DNA of 64,000 nucleotides from Nostocoides sp. (GCA_016702415.1 JADJEA010000011.1:91262-155261); one strand, 5' to 3'; positions 15,638-25,465 are shown, counted from the first letter of the stretch. The notes: generated by a model not told the origin, from the letters alone. Program-made: numbers and translations.

Positions 15638-16858
15638 ATGTCAGTCGACGGCCCCGAAGACCGCACCCCGGGCCGCTCGCCCAGAAGCCTTTGGAGGTCC
15701 TCAGGCAACTCCGGAGCTCGAGCAGGTGGAAGATCAAGCCTGTTCGGTGCCGGCCGCCGCCGGTGGGACAACATCATCCCCCTGGTCGCGGCCATTCTGG
15801 CGGTCATACTTGCAGCCTTCGCGGTGCTCGCCCAGAAGCGGTTCTTGTCGCAGTCGGATGCGACCATCGTCGGATCCACCTACAGCACCAATTCTGCGCC
15901 CAGCGCGGCCTCCACGACCAAGCCTTCTTTCCCGCACCTCGTTCATACGATCGGTCACTCCTTCACCTCCAATGGCGCTGAAGCCGACAGCGTGGCCAAG
16001 CTGCTCGGGGCGTCGTGGGCACACACGACCAGCGGTGTCGGCGGGGAGTCGGCACGGGCCATTGCCGCTCGCGCGGGGGCCATACCATGGGACCTACATC
16101 CCGAAGGCGGTCGAATCCCGGCGTCAGGAAAGGTGGAGGTCGCCCTGTATCAGGATGGACAGCCGTTTCCGTCCGAGGAGACGTGGCCATTGGTGGGCAA
16201 CGGAGCGGGGGAGAACACAAGGGGAACTGGTCAGAACAACGAGGGGATCAGTGGAATCCTCGGTAATCTGGCCGGGGTCAACGGCAGGCTCCTCATCGAC
16301 CGGCCCGCAGGTACGGTGCGACTCACCAAGCACTTAGAAGGAGACCGCTACTATTTCGAGCGCGAGTCCCCAGGTGATGTGGTCGACGTCGAAGCCGCGC
16401 CTTTTCTTCCGAGTTACGGTCCGTCCCAAGTGGACGGAGTGGTGCTCATCAGCGCGGCAAGGAATTCTTTGCCGCGCTCCGACATCTCCGATGTTATAGC
16501 CACAGTTGACAAAATCATCGGGACTATCCCGTCCGATCGATGGCTGGTTCTCGCCGAGTGGAGCGAGTTCCCAGTTACCTCGGATGCGGGGAATAAGGTG
16601 GCGGACTACAACGATCAGGCGAAGCAGCATTGGGGGGATCACTTTGTCGACACTTACACCTTCGCCCGCGAGGAAGGGATGGCCTACCTGAAACTCGCGC
16701 CCACAGCCGAGGACGTCCAGGACATAGCAGAAGGCAAGATCCCGCGCACTCTCCAACTCGAGGACCACCTGCACCCGAACCAGCGCGGCTATGACGTTAT
16801 CGCCCGGGCTGTGGTCGACCAGATGGTGAAGCTTGGCTTCGCCCCCTCCGGCGCCTGA
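15638..16858 (+). CDS. membrane-anchored SGNH-hydrolase-like protein of the polysaccharide locus
   Basis: This 406-residue protein has a basic cytoplasmic N-terminus (about 45 residues), one membrane helix (IIPLVAAILAVILAAFAVLA) and an extracytoplasmic domain. That domain begins 'HTIGHSFTSNG' (block I with GHS where GDS is usual) and ends with 'DHLHPNQRGYDVIA', the catalytic Asp-x-x-His block. A polysaccharide O-acyl esterase or acyltransferase role is plausible from its place at the head of the cluster. The GDS to GHS change leaves the Ser but may alter catalysis. A 147-bp gap separates it from sodX. Confidence 0.75.
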   Translation: MSVDGPEDRTPGRSPRSLWRSSGNSGARAGGRSSLFGAGRRRWDNIIPLVAAILAVILAAFAVLAQKRFLSQSDATIVGSTYSTNSAPSAASTTKPSFPHLVHTIGHSFTSNGAEADSVAKLLGASWAHTTSGVGGESARAIAARAGAIPWDLHPEGGRIPASGKVEVALYQDGQPFPSEETWPLVGNGAGENTRGTGQNNEGISGILGNLAGVNGRLLIDRPAGTVRLTKHLEGDRYYFERESPGDVVDVEAAPFLPSYGPSQVDGVVLISAARNSLPRSDISDVIATVDKIIGTIPSDRWLVLAEWSEFPVTSDAGNKVADYNDQAKQHWGDHFVDTYTFAREEGMAYLKLAPTAEDVQDIAEGKIPRTLQLEDHLHPNQRGYDVIARAVVDQMVKLGFAPSGA

Positions 16859-16866
16859 CAGCGTCG

Positions 16867-18042
16867 ATGGGATTCATCGTTGCGCACAATCGCGACCGGG
16901 ATTGGTATCACGTCCCCTTGGCGCTAGCCGAAGTGGGACTATTGGACCGCTTCGTAACCGACTATTACACCGGTGCGAGCCGCATCCACGTCCCGACTTT
17001 GGGGCACCGACGTACCCGAGGCATCGACCCGGATGCGGTGGTTTGTTCGTGGCCGGCACTGATTGCCCAATTGCCTTTTGAGGCGGCGCGGCGCTGGTAC
17101 CCTCTCGACTTCCCCTCGTATGTCGTGGAGTCGGCCCTCGGCCACACAGTAGCGGCGGTGGCCCGACAGTGTCCAAAGTCAGACCTTCTGCTGTATTCGG
17201 GGTCCGCACGGCAGGCGTTTAGAGGCCCCACGACTGGCCGCAGGGTGCTCTTTCAATACCACCCGAGCCCGTCGTTCATCGAGGGGGTTGTCGAGGGGGT
17301 CGATGAACTCGCCGACGCCGGCGACTGGATCCAGGAGGCCGAGGTCGACTCGCCGACCCGCGATCGCGCACACCAGGAAGAAGTCGCCCGTGCGGACCTC
17401 GTCCTGTGCGCTTCCACCTTCACTAAGACGGGCCTTATCGCGGAAGGGGTCGAGCCGGAAAGGATTAAGGTCGTTCCCTACGGAACACCCCCAATATCAT
17501 CGGTGGATCCGGTCCCGGCTGTGGATCCTGTCTGCCGATTCATCTTCGTCGGGCAGGGAGTGGCGCGGAAGGGTCTCCATCTTCTCATCGAGGCTTGGCG
17601 TCGCGCGTCTCTCGACAGGGCCACGCTCACCCTGGTCACATCCCGCCTCGACCCGGCGATCGCGGAGTTCGGACGGTCGGTCCCGGGCATCGAGTGGGTG
17701 GGTCGGCTCTCCCGTGCCGACCTCGACCGACGTCTCAGCGCGAGCGACACGCTCGTGCTTCCTAGCCTGGTCGAGGGCTTCGGCCTCGTGCTGGGGGAGG
17801 GGTTGGCCAGCGGCACGCGATTGATCGCCACCCGCAACACCGGGCTCCCCGACATGGAGGTGCCGGCGGGTCTTGCCACCATCGTCGAGCCGGGGCGGGT
17901 CGAGCCTTTACGCCAGGCGTTGGTAGACCACGCGGCAACCTATCTCGCTGAGCGACCGTACCGAGAGGACGCACTCACCGCTGCCGATCGACTGTCGTGG
18001 GTGAACTTCCGGGGGGCAGTCCGCAGAGGATTGGGACTGTGA
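16867..18042 (+). CDS. glycosyltransferase family 4 (GT-B)
   Basis: This 391-residue enzyme has the GT-B C-terminal nucleotide-sugar domain: 'FIFVGQGVARKGLHLLIEAWRRA', 'IEWVGRLSRADLDRRLSASDTLVLPSLVEGFGLVLGEGLASGTRLIAT' with the E-x7-E region. It should add one sugar to a lipid-linked repeat unit on the cytoplasmic face. It starts 8 bp after the SGNH gene and its stop overlaps the next glycosyltransferase, giving a three-gene unit. The sugar is not deducible. Confidence 0.88.
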   Translation: MGFIVAHNRDRDWYHVPLALAEVGLLDRFVTDYYTGASRIHVPTLGHRRTRGIDPDAVVCSWPALIAQLPFEAARRWYPLDFPSYVVESALGHTVAAVARQCPKSDLLLYSGSARQAFRGPTTGRRVLFQYHPSPSFIEGVVEGVDELADAGDWIQEAEVDSPTRDRAHQEEVARADLVLCASTFTKTGLIAEGVEPERIKVVPYGTPPISSVDPVPAVDPVCRFIFVGQGVARKGLHLLIEAWRRASLDRATLTLVTSRLDPAIAEFGRSVPGIEWVGRLSRADLDRRLSASDTLVLPSLVEGFGLVLGEGLASGTRLIATRNTGLPDMEVPAGLATIVEPGRVEPLRQALVDHAATYLAERPYREDALTAADRLSWVNFRGAVRRGLGL

Positions 18043-19139
18043 AGATTGTCTTGATGGTGCACCGGTTTCACCCCGAGATCGGTGGAGTGGAGATGACGGC
18101 TGAGGTCTTGGCGCGGGGCTTCACCCAACGTTTTGGGGACGACGTCACCGTGGTCACGCACACCACTCGTCGGGACCCGAACGTGCACTTCACGATCCGG
18201 GTCCTACGCGAGCCGGGTCGACGTGAGCTCTATTCCGCGATCCGCAACGCGGACGTCGTCTTCCACAACAACCCGTGTATGCAGTTCTATTGGCCGCAAT
18301 TGGTCATTCGCCGTCCATGGGTTGTCGCTGTGCGTATGTGGATCACCCTGCCGGGTCAGATTCACACTGGACGCGATCGCCTCAAGTATGCCCTCAAGAC
18401 ACGGATGGTCGAATCAGCAGATGTCTTAGTCGCCAACAGTCAGGCAGTCGCGGGGCACTTGCGAGGAGTTTCCCAGGTCGTTCACAATAGCTATCGCGAC
18501 ACGATCTTTACAGTAACCGGACCTGAGCCACGGGATCGGCGACGAATCGCGTTCGTTGGACGGCTCAGCGCGGACAAGGGCCTTGAGGTATTGATCGACG
18601 CTGTGTCTGAATTGGTGCGTCGTGGCCTGGACCCGCACCTGACGATCGTCGGAGAGGGGGACTTGGAGGACGAAGTCCGTCTCCGGGTCGCTGCTCTCGG
18701 ATTGGGTCACCGGGTGGTTATGACGGGTCGTCTCACCGGACCGCAGACCGCTGCGCTGCTCAATACTCATGGCATCGGCGTCGTCCCGTCCACAATCCCG
18801 GAGTCTTTCGGAACCGTGGCGTTGGAAGAGACGGCATGCGGGCTGGTGGTCGCGGTAGCGGGGCATGGAGGCCTCATCGAGGCGATCGGTGACGCTGGAC
18901 CCACCTTCGCCCCAGGGAGTTCGTCGGGGCTCGCGGACGTCCTGCATCGCTTGATGACGGATGCCGCCTACTACGAGGGGTACCGCTCAAAGGCGCGGAC
19001 TCACCTGGCCAACCACCAAGAGAACGCCATGGTGGACGCCTATCGCGACGTCCTCGCTCAGGCCGTCAGTGCTCGCGAATCGACTCGTGGTTGGCGCGGA
19101 ACCATGCGACAACTTCGGCGATTCCTTCATCCAAGCTGA
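18039..19139 (+). CDS. glycosyltransferase family 4 (GT-B)
   Basis: This 366-residue GT4 enzyme starts at GTG 18039 (MKIVLMVHRFHPEIGGVE), overlapping the previous stop by 4 bp. The acceptor domain has 'FHPEIGGVEMTAEVLARG'; the donor domain has 'IAFVGRLSADKGLEVLIDAV' and 'GIGVVPSTIPESFGTVALEETACG' (E-x7-E). It converges on fcl, overlapping its 3' end by 74 bp, so antisense interference between the transcripts is possible. Confidence 0.9.
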   Translation: MKIVLMVHRFHPEIGGVEMTAEVLARGFTQRFGDDVTVVTHTTRRDPNVHFTIRVLREPGRRELYSAIRNADVVFHNNPCMQFYWPQLVIRRPWVVAVRMWITLPGQIHTGRDRLKYALKTRMVESADVLVANSQAVAGHLRGVSQVVHNSYRDTIFTVTGPEPRDRRRIAFVGRLSADKGLEVLIDAVSELVRRGLDPHLTIVGEGDLEDEVRLRVAALGLGHRVVMTGRLTGPQTAALLNTHGIGVVPSTIPESFGTVALEETACGLVVAVAGHGGLIEAIGDAGPTFAPGSSSGLADVLHRLMTDAAYYEGYRSKARTHLANHQENAMVDAYRDVLAQAVSARESTRGWRGTMRQLRRFLHPS

Positions 19140-20034
19140 TCGTCGGCCGCCACCCGAGTTCGCGGATCCGGGAGACATCCATCAGCCGACGCGGGGTTCC
19201 GTCCGGACGGCTGGCGTCCCATTCGGTCCTTCCGGTGAATCCCGCGGCTGCGGCGATCCGTTGAGCGAGATCCGAGAGCGGCAGGTCCTCGCCCACGCCT
19301 ATGTTGACCGGTTCGTCACCGTCGTAGTTCTCCAGCAGGAAGAGGGCCCCCGCGGCCATATCCCGTGAGTGGAGGAACTCGCGAGTCGGGGTGCCCGTTC
19401 CCCAGTTGGTCACAGACTCCACGCCCGCATCAGCCGCCTCGACGTACCTGCGGATCAGCGCAGGGAAGACGTGGGAGTTCTGCCGACTGAAGTTGTCGCC
19501 CGGACCGTACAGATTGGTCGGCATCGCGGAGATCCAGGCCACTCCGTGTTGATGTCGAGCAGCCTCAATCTGGAAGACTCCCGCGATCTTGGCGACGGCA
19601 TACGCCTCGTTCGACTCCTCGAGGTAGCCGGTCATGAGGGCCGACTCTGTGATCGGCTGCGCCGTGAGCTTCGGGTAAATGCAGGCCGAGCCGAGGAAGA
19701 GGAATCGTTCGACGCCCGCCCGCAAGGCGGCATCCATCAGGTTGACCTGGATTCGGAGGTTGTCGGATATGAAGTCATAGGGGTATGTCGCGTTTGCTAC
19801 GATCCCGCCCACCTTGGCTGCCGCGTCGACGACGTAGCGGGGCCGGTGTGTCCGGAACCACTCATGGGTCGCGGCCCGGTCACGGAGGTCGAGTTCACCG
19901 GATCGTGGACCGAGGAGGTTGGTGAAGCCCTCGTCGAGGAAATACGACCAGAGGGCGGAACCGACGAGACCCCCCCGACCCGCGATGAGGACCGGCGCCG
20001 AACGATCGAGCGGCGCCGGGATGACGTAGCTCAT
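19066..20034 (-). CDS. fcl: GDP-L-fucose synthase
   Basis: This 322-residue short-chain dehydrogenase performs the epimerase-reductase step from GDP-4-keto-6-deoxymannose to GDP-L-fucose. Visible are the nucleotide-binding 'AGRGGLVGSAL', 'GSACIYPK' with the catalytic Ser, and Y-x3-K in 'YAVAKIAG'. ATG at 20032-20034 overlaps the gmd stop, so fcl is the second gene of a gmd-fcl pair supplying fucose to this locus. Confidence 0.94.
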   Translation of the reverse strand: MSYVIPAPLDRSAPVLIAGRGGLVGSALWSYFLDEGFTNLLGPRSGELDLRDRAATHEWFRTHRPRYVVDAAAKVGGIVANATYPYDFISDNLRIQVNLMDAALRAGVERFLFLGSACIYPKLTAQPITESALMTGYLEESNEAYAVAKIAGVFQIEAARHQHGVAWISAMPTNLYGPGDNFSRQNSHVFPALIRRYVEAADAGVESVTNWGTGTPTREFLHSRDMAAGALFLLENYDGDEPVNIGVGEDLPLSDLAQRIAAAAGFTGRTEWDASRPDGTPRRLMDVSRIRELGWRPTISLDEGIAEVVAWFRANHESIREH

Positions 20035-21062
20035 GACGAGGCGCGCCAGGAGGCGAGCTCGACCGTGTCGATGTGAAGTCCGTTGGCCCTCAACCCGGCG
20101 ATGTCGTTGTCGACCATGATCCCGGCCAGGTTCTGCGGGAGAATCGTTGGCTCCCAGCCGAGCCTATCCTTGGCCTTCGAGTAGTCTCCGATCAGGGCGT
20201 CGACCTCGCTCGGCCGGAGGTACCTCTCATCGAAGTCGACGTGGTCCCGCCAGTCCAGCCCCGCGTGCGAGAAGGACATCTCGAGGAATTCGCGGACGCT
20301 CGTGGCCGTGTTGGTGGCGAGAACGTAATCATCCGGCTCCTCGACCTGCAGCATCCGCCACATGCCTTCGACGTACTCGGCCGCGTATCCCCAGTCACGC
20401 ACTGCATCCAGGTTGCCGAGATAGACAGTCCGCTCAAGGCCGGCCTTGATCCGAGCGACAGCGCGGGTGATCTTGCGAGTAACGAAGGTCTCGCCGCGGC
20501 GCGGTGACTCGTGGTTGAAGAGGATGCCGTTGACGGCGAACATGCCGTAGGCCTCACGGTAGTTCTTGGTCACCCAGAACGAGTAGACCTTGGCCGCTCC
20601 ATATGGGGATCGGGGATAGAAGGGCGTCTCCTCGTTCTGGGGAGGTGGGCTTGCGCCGAACATCTCCGAGCTCGAAGCCTGATAGAAGCGCGGGTCGACT
20701 CGGGCCATCCGGATCGCCTCGAGCAGTCGGATCGATCCTAGGCCGGTAGTGTCGCCGGTGTACTCGGGCTCATCGAAGCTCACCCGGACATGCGACTGAG
20801 CCGCGAGGTTGTACACCTCGTCGGGTTGGATCTTGGAGAGGAGATGAGCCAGCCTGGTCCCGTCAGCGAGTTCCCCGTAGTGGAGGAAGAAGCGGGCATC
20901 CGGGCGGTGCGGGTCGACGTAGAGGTGATCCACCCTCTGGGTGTTGAACGCGGAGGCCCGACGAATGACGCCGTGAACCTCGTAGCCCTTCTTGAGGAGG
21001 AGTTCTGCGAGGTACGAACCGTCTTGGCCGGTCACGCCGGTGATGAGGGCGCGACGGGTCAT
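20031..21062 (-). CDS. gmd: GDP-mannose 4,6-dehydratase
   Basis: This 343-residue extended SDR enzyme has 'ALITGVTGQDGSYLAELLL' (NADP site), 'YQASSSEMFG' and Y-x3-K in 'SPYGAAKVYSFW'. It also has the family block 'NGILFNHESPRRGETFVTRKITRAVARI'. It makes GDP-4-keto-6-deoxymannose for fcl, whose gene overlaps by 4 bp. It in turn overlaps the upstream glycosyltransferase gene. Confidence 0.96.
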   Translation of the reverse strand: MTRRALITGVTGQDGSYLAELLLKKGYEVHGVIRRASAFNTQRVDHLYVDPHRPDARFFLHYGELADGTRLAHLLSKIQPDEVYNLAAQSHVRVSFDEPEYTGDTTGLGSIRLLEAIRMARVDPRFYQASSSEMFGASPPPQNEETPFYPRSPYGAAKVYSFWVTKNYREAYGMFAVNGILFNHESPRRGETFVTRKITRAVARIKAGLERTVYLGNLDAVRDWGYAAEYVEGMWRMLQVEEPDDYVLATNTATSVREFLEMSFSHAGLDWRDHVDFDERYLRPSEVDALIGDYSKAKDRLGWEPTILPQNLAGIMVDNDIAGLRANGLHIDTVELASWRASS

Positions 21063-22336
21063 GGGTTTGGGACTCCTTCGGTGAGGCGGTGCGCGGGCGA
21101 TGGTCGCCGTGTCACGATCGAAAAGAGGATCTCTTCAACCGCAGAGACAGCATTGTCCATGTTGAGCTCCCGTTGGTAGAAATCGAGCCCGGAGCGTCCC
21201 ATGGACGCCCGTTCCTCGGGGTGCTCGGCGAGCCACAGGATATTGGCGAGCAGGTCCTCGGCGTCGCCGGGGCGGGCCAGTAGCCCAGCGCCTGCGTCGC
21301 GGATCTCGACGCCAGCATTACCTTCGGCATCGGTCGATCCCAAGACGGGGTTACCGGTGGTGAAGTAGCTGGTCAGTTTGCTTGGGACAGCCATCGACCC
21401 CACCCCCGGACGATCGACGACGAGGAGGATGTCGGCCGCGCCCATCGCGTCCTGATACTCCTCGCCGGGGAGTGGGTCGAGGAAGTGCACGGCGGGGTCC
21501 AGGCCAGCCCGTTCCTCCAGAATGCGGCGCTGATTCCCGTCACCCATGAGCACGAAGTGGATCGGTAAGCCACGCCGTCGGGCCGTGTTGGCCGCGTCCA
21601 CGACCACTTCGAGTCCCTGTTTGAAACCCATCGCGCCGGAGTGGAGGACGACGAGGCGATCCCGCGGCCAACCGAGCCGCTTGCGCACCATTGCCCTGTC
21701 AACGGGGGGGCGCGGGCTCAGGTGCGTCCAGTTGCGCACGACGTGTACGCGATCGGCGCTCAACCGGAGTTGATCGATCAAGGTACGTCGCAGACTTGGA
21801 TGAATCGTGATGACGGCGTCGGCTGCCCGCAGGAGTGCGGACTCGGCCCAGGCAACTGCTGGGGCCAAGCGCTTGTCGGTCATCTCAGTCTCTGCTACGC
21901 CGACTCCGTAAAGGTCCTGCGCCCAGACAACGGTTGGGATGCCGCGCGCCCGTAGCCGGGCCATCGCCAGCCCGCTGGCGAACAGCGCTGGGGACGTGCA
22001 GATGGCGACGTCAGCCCGGGGCAGGCGCGTTGTGGCAAGTCGGGCCCCTAGTGACAGCTCGAACGCGAGCCGTTTCGGCGCGTTCGGGGCATGGGGAATG
22101 TAGGTAGTGAGGCGTCGGACAGGAACGCCGTCGACGACATCGTGCCGACGAGCGCGCCCATACCCATCGAACACGCGCCACGTTGGGTAGTGGGGGTGCG
22201 TCGTGAAGACGTTCACTCCGTGCCCACGCCTCTTGAGCTCACGCATCAGCCCAGTGGCGTATGGCGCGAGCCCGCTCGGCTCCGGCGCGTAATTGGGCCC
22301 GAGAAGAAGGACCTCGAGCGGTCGGCTGGCGGGCAC
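21059..22336 (-). CDS. glycosyltransferase family 4, WcaI/WbuB-like (possible fucosyltransferase)
   Basis: This 425-residue GT-B enzyme resembles the WcaI/WbuB group: 'LLLGPNYAPEPSGLAPYATGLMRELKRRGH' at the start, 'VVLHSGAMGFKQGLEVVVDAA' and 'ADILLVVDRPGVGSMAVPSKLTSYFTTGNPVLG' in the donor domain. Coupling to gmd and fcl through 4-bp overlaps makes a fucosyltransferase role attractive but unproven. GTG 22334-22336 is the start. Only 29 bp separate it from the divergent acetyltransferase frame, so the promoters must overlap or lie inside coding sequence. Confidence 0.85.
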   Translation of the reverse strand: MPASRPLEVLLLGPNYAPEPSGLAPYATGLMRELKRRGHGVNVFTTHPHYPTWRVFDGYGRARRHDVVDGVPVRRLTTYIPHAPNAPKRLAFELSLGARLATTRLPRADVAICTSPALFASGLAMARLRARGIPTVVWAQDLYGVGVAETEMTDKRLAPAVAWAESALLRAADAVITIHPSLRRTLIDQLRLSADRVHVVRNWTHLSPRPPVDRAMVRKRLGWPRDRLVVLHSGAMGFKQGLEVVVDAANTARRRGLPIHFVLMGDGNQRRILEERAGLDPAVHFLDPLPGEEYQDAMGAADILLVVDRPGVGSMAVPSKLTSYFTTGNPVLGSTDAEGNAGVEIRDAGAGLLARPGDAEDLLANILWLAEHPEERASMGRSGLDFYQRELNMDNAVSAVEEILFSIVTRRPSPAHRLTEGVPNP

Positions 22337-22365
22337 GAGCCGGAATACTACCGTGACCGCATGAC

Positions 22366-22929
22366 ATGGAGGGCGTTCATACTGGGCTCGTGCGAACTCT
22401 CAGCGGATTCACGGGGACCGGCTACGACAAGGGTCGCTCGGTCCTGTGGCAAGCGGCCTGGATGTTGACGTCCGGTGCCGTGTTCCAACGGTGGTGGTGT
22501 CCGGCGTCCCTCCGCGTCACCCTGCTCAGGGCGTTCGGGGCGCAGGTGGGCACAGGCGTGTTGGTGCGCCATCGCGTGCGCATTCACTGGCCCTGGAAGC
22601 TTCATCTCGACGACAATGTCTGGATCGGCGAGGGTGCCTGGATACTCAACCTCGAACCCGTGACGATCGGGCACGACACCTGCCTGTCTCAAGAGGTGTT
22701 CCTCTGCACCGGCAGCCATCGGTTCGACAGCCCGACTTTTGAGTTCGACAACGCCGCGATTACCATCGGAGCACGCACCTGGGTAGCCGCGAGAGCGACC
22801 ATCCTACGTGGCGTGGCGGTGGGCGATGACGCCCTCGTCGGTGCCTGTGCCCTCGTCATTGGGGATGTTCCTGACGGGGGCCGGGTTCTGGCACCGGTCG
22901 CCTCATCAATCTCGAACTTCCCCAACTAG
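22366..22929 (+). CDS. WcaF-like hexapeptide-repeat acetyltransferase
   Basis: This protein of up to 187 residues has left-handed beta-helix hexapeptides (VWIGEGAWILNLEPVTIGHDTCLS; ITIGARTWVAARATILRGVAVGDDALVGACALV). The catalytic histidine lies in GSHRFDS, as in colanic acid O-acetyltransferase WcaF. It probably acetylates a sugar of the repeat unit. The ATG at 22366 is used here; an in-frame GTG at 22390 (MRTLSGFTGTGYDKG) would leave more room for the divergent promoter and is equally plausible. Confidence 0.85.
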   Translation: MEGVHTGLVRTLSGFTGTGYDKGRSVLWQAAWMLTSGAVFQRWWCPASLRVTLLRAFGAQVGTGVLVRHRVRIHWPWKLHLDDNVWIGEGAWILNLEPVTIGHDTCLSQEVFLCTGSHRFDSPTFEFDNAAITIGARTWVAARATILRGVAVGDDALVGACALVIGDVPDGGRVLAPVASSISNFPN

Positions 22930-22946
22930 AGCCACAGGTCAACAAC

Positions 22947-24068
22947 TTGCGCATCCTCCATGTCGTGACACTTGTCACTCCGGACGGCAGGTACGGTGGA
23001 CCTCTGCGCGTGGCTCTGAACCAAGTGACCGCCCTTCGAGCCCGAGGGCATCGAGTCGTACTGGCGGCTGGAGCCGCAGACTTCGAGGGACCACTTCCGG
23101 CGCGCTATGCAGGTGCCGAAGTCACGCTATTTCCGGCGGTCCGCTTGGTCCCTGGGACTGGGTTCGCGGGCTTGGCCTCACCGGCAATGCTCGCCTGGCT
23201 GGTGCGATGGGCACGTCACACCGATGTCGTCCATCTTCATCTCGCGCGGGACCTCGTCGGTCTCCCGGCGGCTCAGGTCGTCTCGGCACTGAAGCGGCCC
23301 TACGTCGTGCAGACCCACGGCATGATCGATCCTACGAACTCCCTGCTCGCGCAGCCGTTGGACGCCATCGCCACGCGTCGCCTGCTTCGCAACGCCGGTG
23401 CGGTGTGCGCACTGACGCCGGTCGAGGAAGAGGCCCTCAGGGCAGTCGAACCTCGCTTAAGTCGCATCCGGATCCTGCCCAACGGGGTGCCCGAGAGCGG
23501 GATAGTAGCGCCTGGGGGCGGTCCAGCTGTCGATGTTCTCTTCCTCGCCAGGCTCGCCCCCCGCAAGCGACCGACGGACTTCGTGCGTGCGGCCCAGATC
23601 CTGGCACCGCGTTTCCCTGGGGTGACCTTTTCGCTCGTAGGCCCCGATGAGGGCGAACTGGAACAGGTGTCCAGCCTGATTCGCGCGGATGATGCGCAGG
23701 GGCGCATTAAGTATGAAGGAGCCTTACCGCCGGAGCGAACAGCGGAGAGGATGGCGTCGGCGTCCCTTTACGTGCTCCCTGCGGTAGGCGAGCCATACGG
23801 CATGACGATCGTGGAGGCCATGAGCGTGGGCGTGCCTACGGTGTGCCTGGCAGACTGCGGCCTTGCCGACGCCGTACGCTCCACTGGGGGAGAAGTGGTT
23901 GAGCCCGGCGTCAGCGGCCTAGTCGGCGGAATCGAGCGACTGCTGGCGGACCCAGCTCGACGTTCCCGTGCCTCAACCGCAGGCCTGCTCTATGTCCGCG
24001 ACCATGCGACCATGGACAGCGTGGCCGCTGGCCTTGAGGGCATATACGCCGGGGTGATTCGCAAGTGA
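22947..24068 (+). CDS. glycosyltransferase family 4 (GT-B)
   Basis: This 373-residue GT4 enzyme has a TTG start at 22947 (MRILHVVTLVTPDGRYGGP). Its donor domain contains 'VDVLFLARLAPRKRPTDFVRAA' and 'ASLYVLPAVGEPYGMTIVEAMSVGVPTV' (E-x7-E variant). It lies 17 bp after the acetyltransferase and overlaps the polymerase start by 4 bp. The specificity is unknown. Confidence 0.88.
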   Translation: MRILHVVTLVTPDGRYGGPLRVALNQVTALRARGHRVVLAAGAADFEGPLPARYAGAEVTLFPAVRLVPGTGFAGLASPAMLAWLVRWARHTDVVHLHLARDLVGLPAAQVVSALKRPYVVQTHGMIDPTNSLLAQPLDAIATRRLLRNAGAVCALTPVEEEALRAVEPRLSRIRILPNGVPESGIVAPGGGPAVDVLFLARLAPRKRPTDFVRAAQILAPRFPGVTFSLVGPDEGELEQVSSLIRADDAQGRIKYEGALPPERTAERMASASLYVLPAVGEPYGMTIVEAMSVGVPTVCLADCGLADAVRSTGGEVVEPGVSGLVGGIERLLADPARRSRASTAGLLYVRDHATMDSVAAGLEGIYAGVIRK

Positions 24069-25419
24069 CCAATCTCGCCGCCTGGCTCGCCTTTTGCGCG
24101 CTGGCCTGCTTCTTCTTCCGGGGTCGCCTCTACATACCTGTCACCCTTGCAATCCTGACCTTCGTGTTCGTGCCGGGCCAAGCCGACGGAGTGATCATGC
24201 CCCAACTGCATCCTGGGGCCTGGTTCCTGCTTGTCATACTCATCACCTTCCTGCTGGCAAACTGGGGCAATTACGCGCCCATGCTGCGGCGCACCACACC
24301 CGTTGCAGTGGCGCTTGTCGTCCTCATGTTGTACAGCTCTCTGGACCTGATCAATCCTTCTGGAGGGTCCAGTCTGCGACAGTGGATCGGTTTCGTTCTC
24401 CGGCAGATGGTCTTCCCATATCTCATCTACTCGATGGTGCGGACCGAACTCGCGCGCCGCTGGCGCGACGCTTCCTGCTTGGTGGCCTTTTGTCGATGGG
24501 GGTGCTGCAGGCCTATCTCTCATTCCTCCAGGTGAGTACCCATGGAAAGTCGGGTTACATTTGGAAGAGTTACTATGCGCGGTCCTGGTCGTGGAGTGAA
24601 AACTGGCATATTGGGATGGGGACAACCGCACACCCGTTGCAGATGGGCATCTTCCTCGTTGCCCTGATCCCGTTGCTCGTGTACGTCAGGTGGCACCTGA
24701 TCCGATGGGCCCTCATCCTCGCGTTCCTTTACGGAATCGCCTCCGCCACCGCACGAACAGCGTCGGTGCTCGCCGTCCTCGCGGTGGGCTTCGTCCTTGC
24801 ATACGGCTACCAGATGGTGGTGCGCACGGGTTTCATCCTGCTACTCAGCACCCCTTTGGCCCTTGCCCTGACGAACAGCAAGGTGTTTGCCGCTCTCATA
24901 GAGAAGTTCCAGTCGGACAACGGTTCCACACAGTTGCGTGGAGACGCGTTGAGGTGGGCCCTGGCCCATCGCAACGAGTTCTACGTGTTTGGCTACCCCG
25001 GCAGCCGTGACCTTAGGACCGAGGGTGTCATCTCCTCGAGTCTCGAGAACGCCTATCTGATGGCCGGGTTGTCGTTCGGGCTGTTGTTCGCCCTCCTCCT
25101 GGTCGTCGTGCACCTCGGCATGATCGTCGTCCCTCTGCGACATTTCCGGCTGGCCATCATCGCGCCACTGCTGCCCTGCGTCTTCACGATGATCGCATTC
25201 AACGGCTCCAGTTCATTCATGGCCGGGGGCTTGGAGGGTACGACATTTTGGGTCTTTCTGGCGATCTACCACGCCGCGGCGTACGACCCTCAGGAGACGG
25301 ATTGGGGCGCTTCCGAGGCCGAGACCGTTCCCCAGCCCGCTGCCCTCGACCAGGTGAGAGTCCCCGCGATGACAGGAGCTGGCCACAGCTCCCCGGCGTC
25401 CGCGATCGGGCCTGGGTGA
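24065..25419 (+). pseudogene. O-antigen/EPS polymerase (Wzy-like), frameshifted
   Basis: Two overlapping frames together encode one polytopic membrane protein. The first, from GTG 24065, gives MTNLAAWLAFCALACFFFRG and several helices up to 'VRTELARRW'. The second continues with RRFLLGGLLSMGVLQAYLSFLQ, 'GTTAHPLQMGIFLVALIPLLVYV' and further helices to 25419. The switch lies at about 24455-24475 within the near-duplicated CGCGCCGCTGGCGCGACGC. The periplasmic loop and 'ATARTASVLAVLAVG' suit the Wzy/O-antigen ligase superfamily. An indel error or real inactivation are both possible; a capsule cluster without its polymerase would be unusual. Confidence 0.75.
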
Positions 25420-25465
25420 ATTGGGCAGGCACCGAGTGCCACTGATAGGTAGGCTCGCCTTGATC

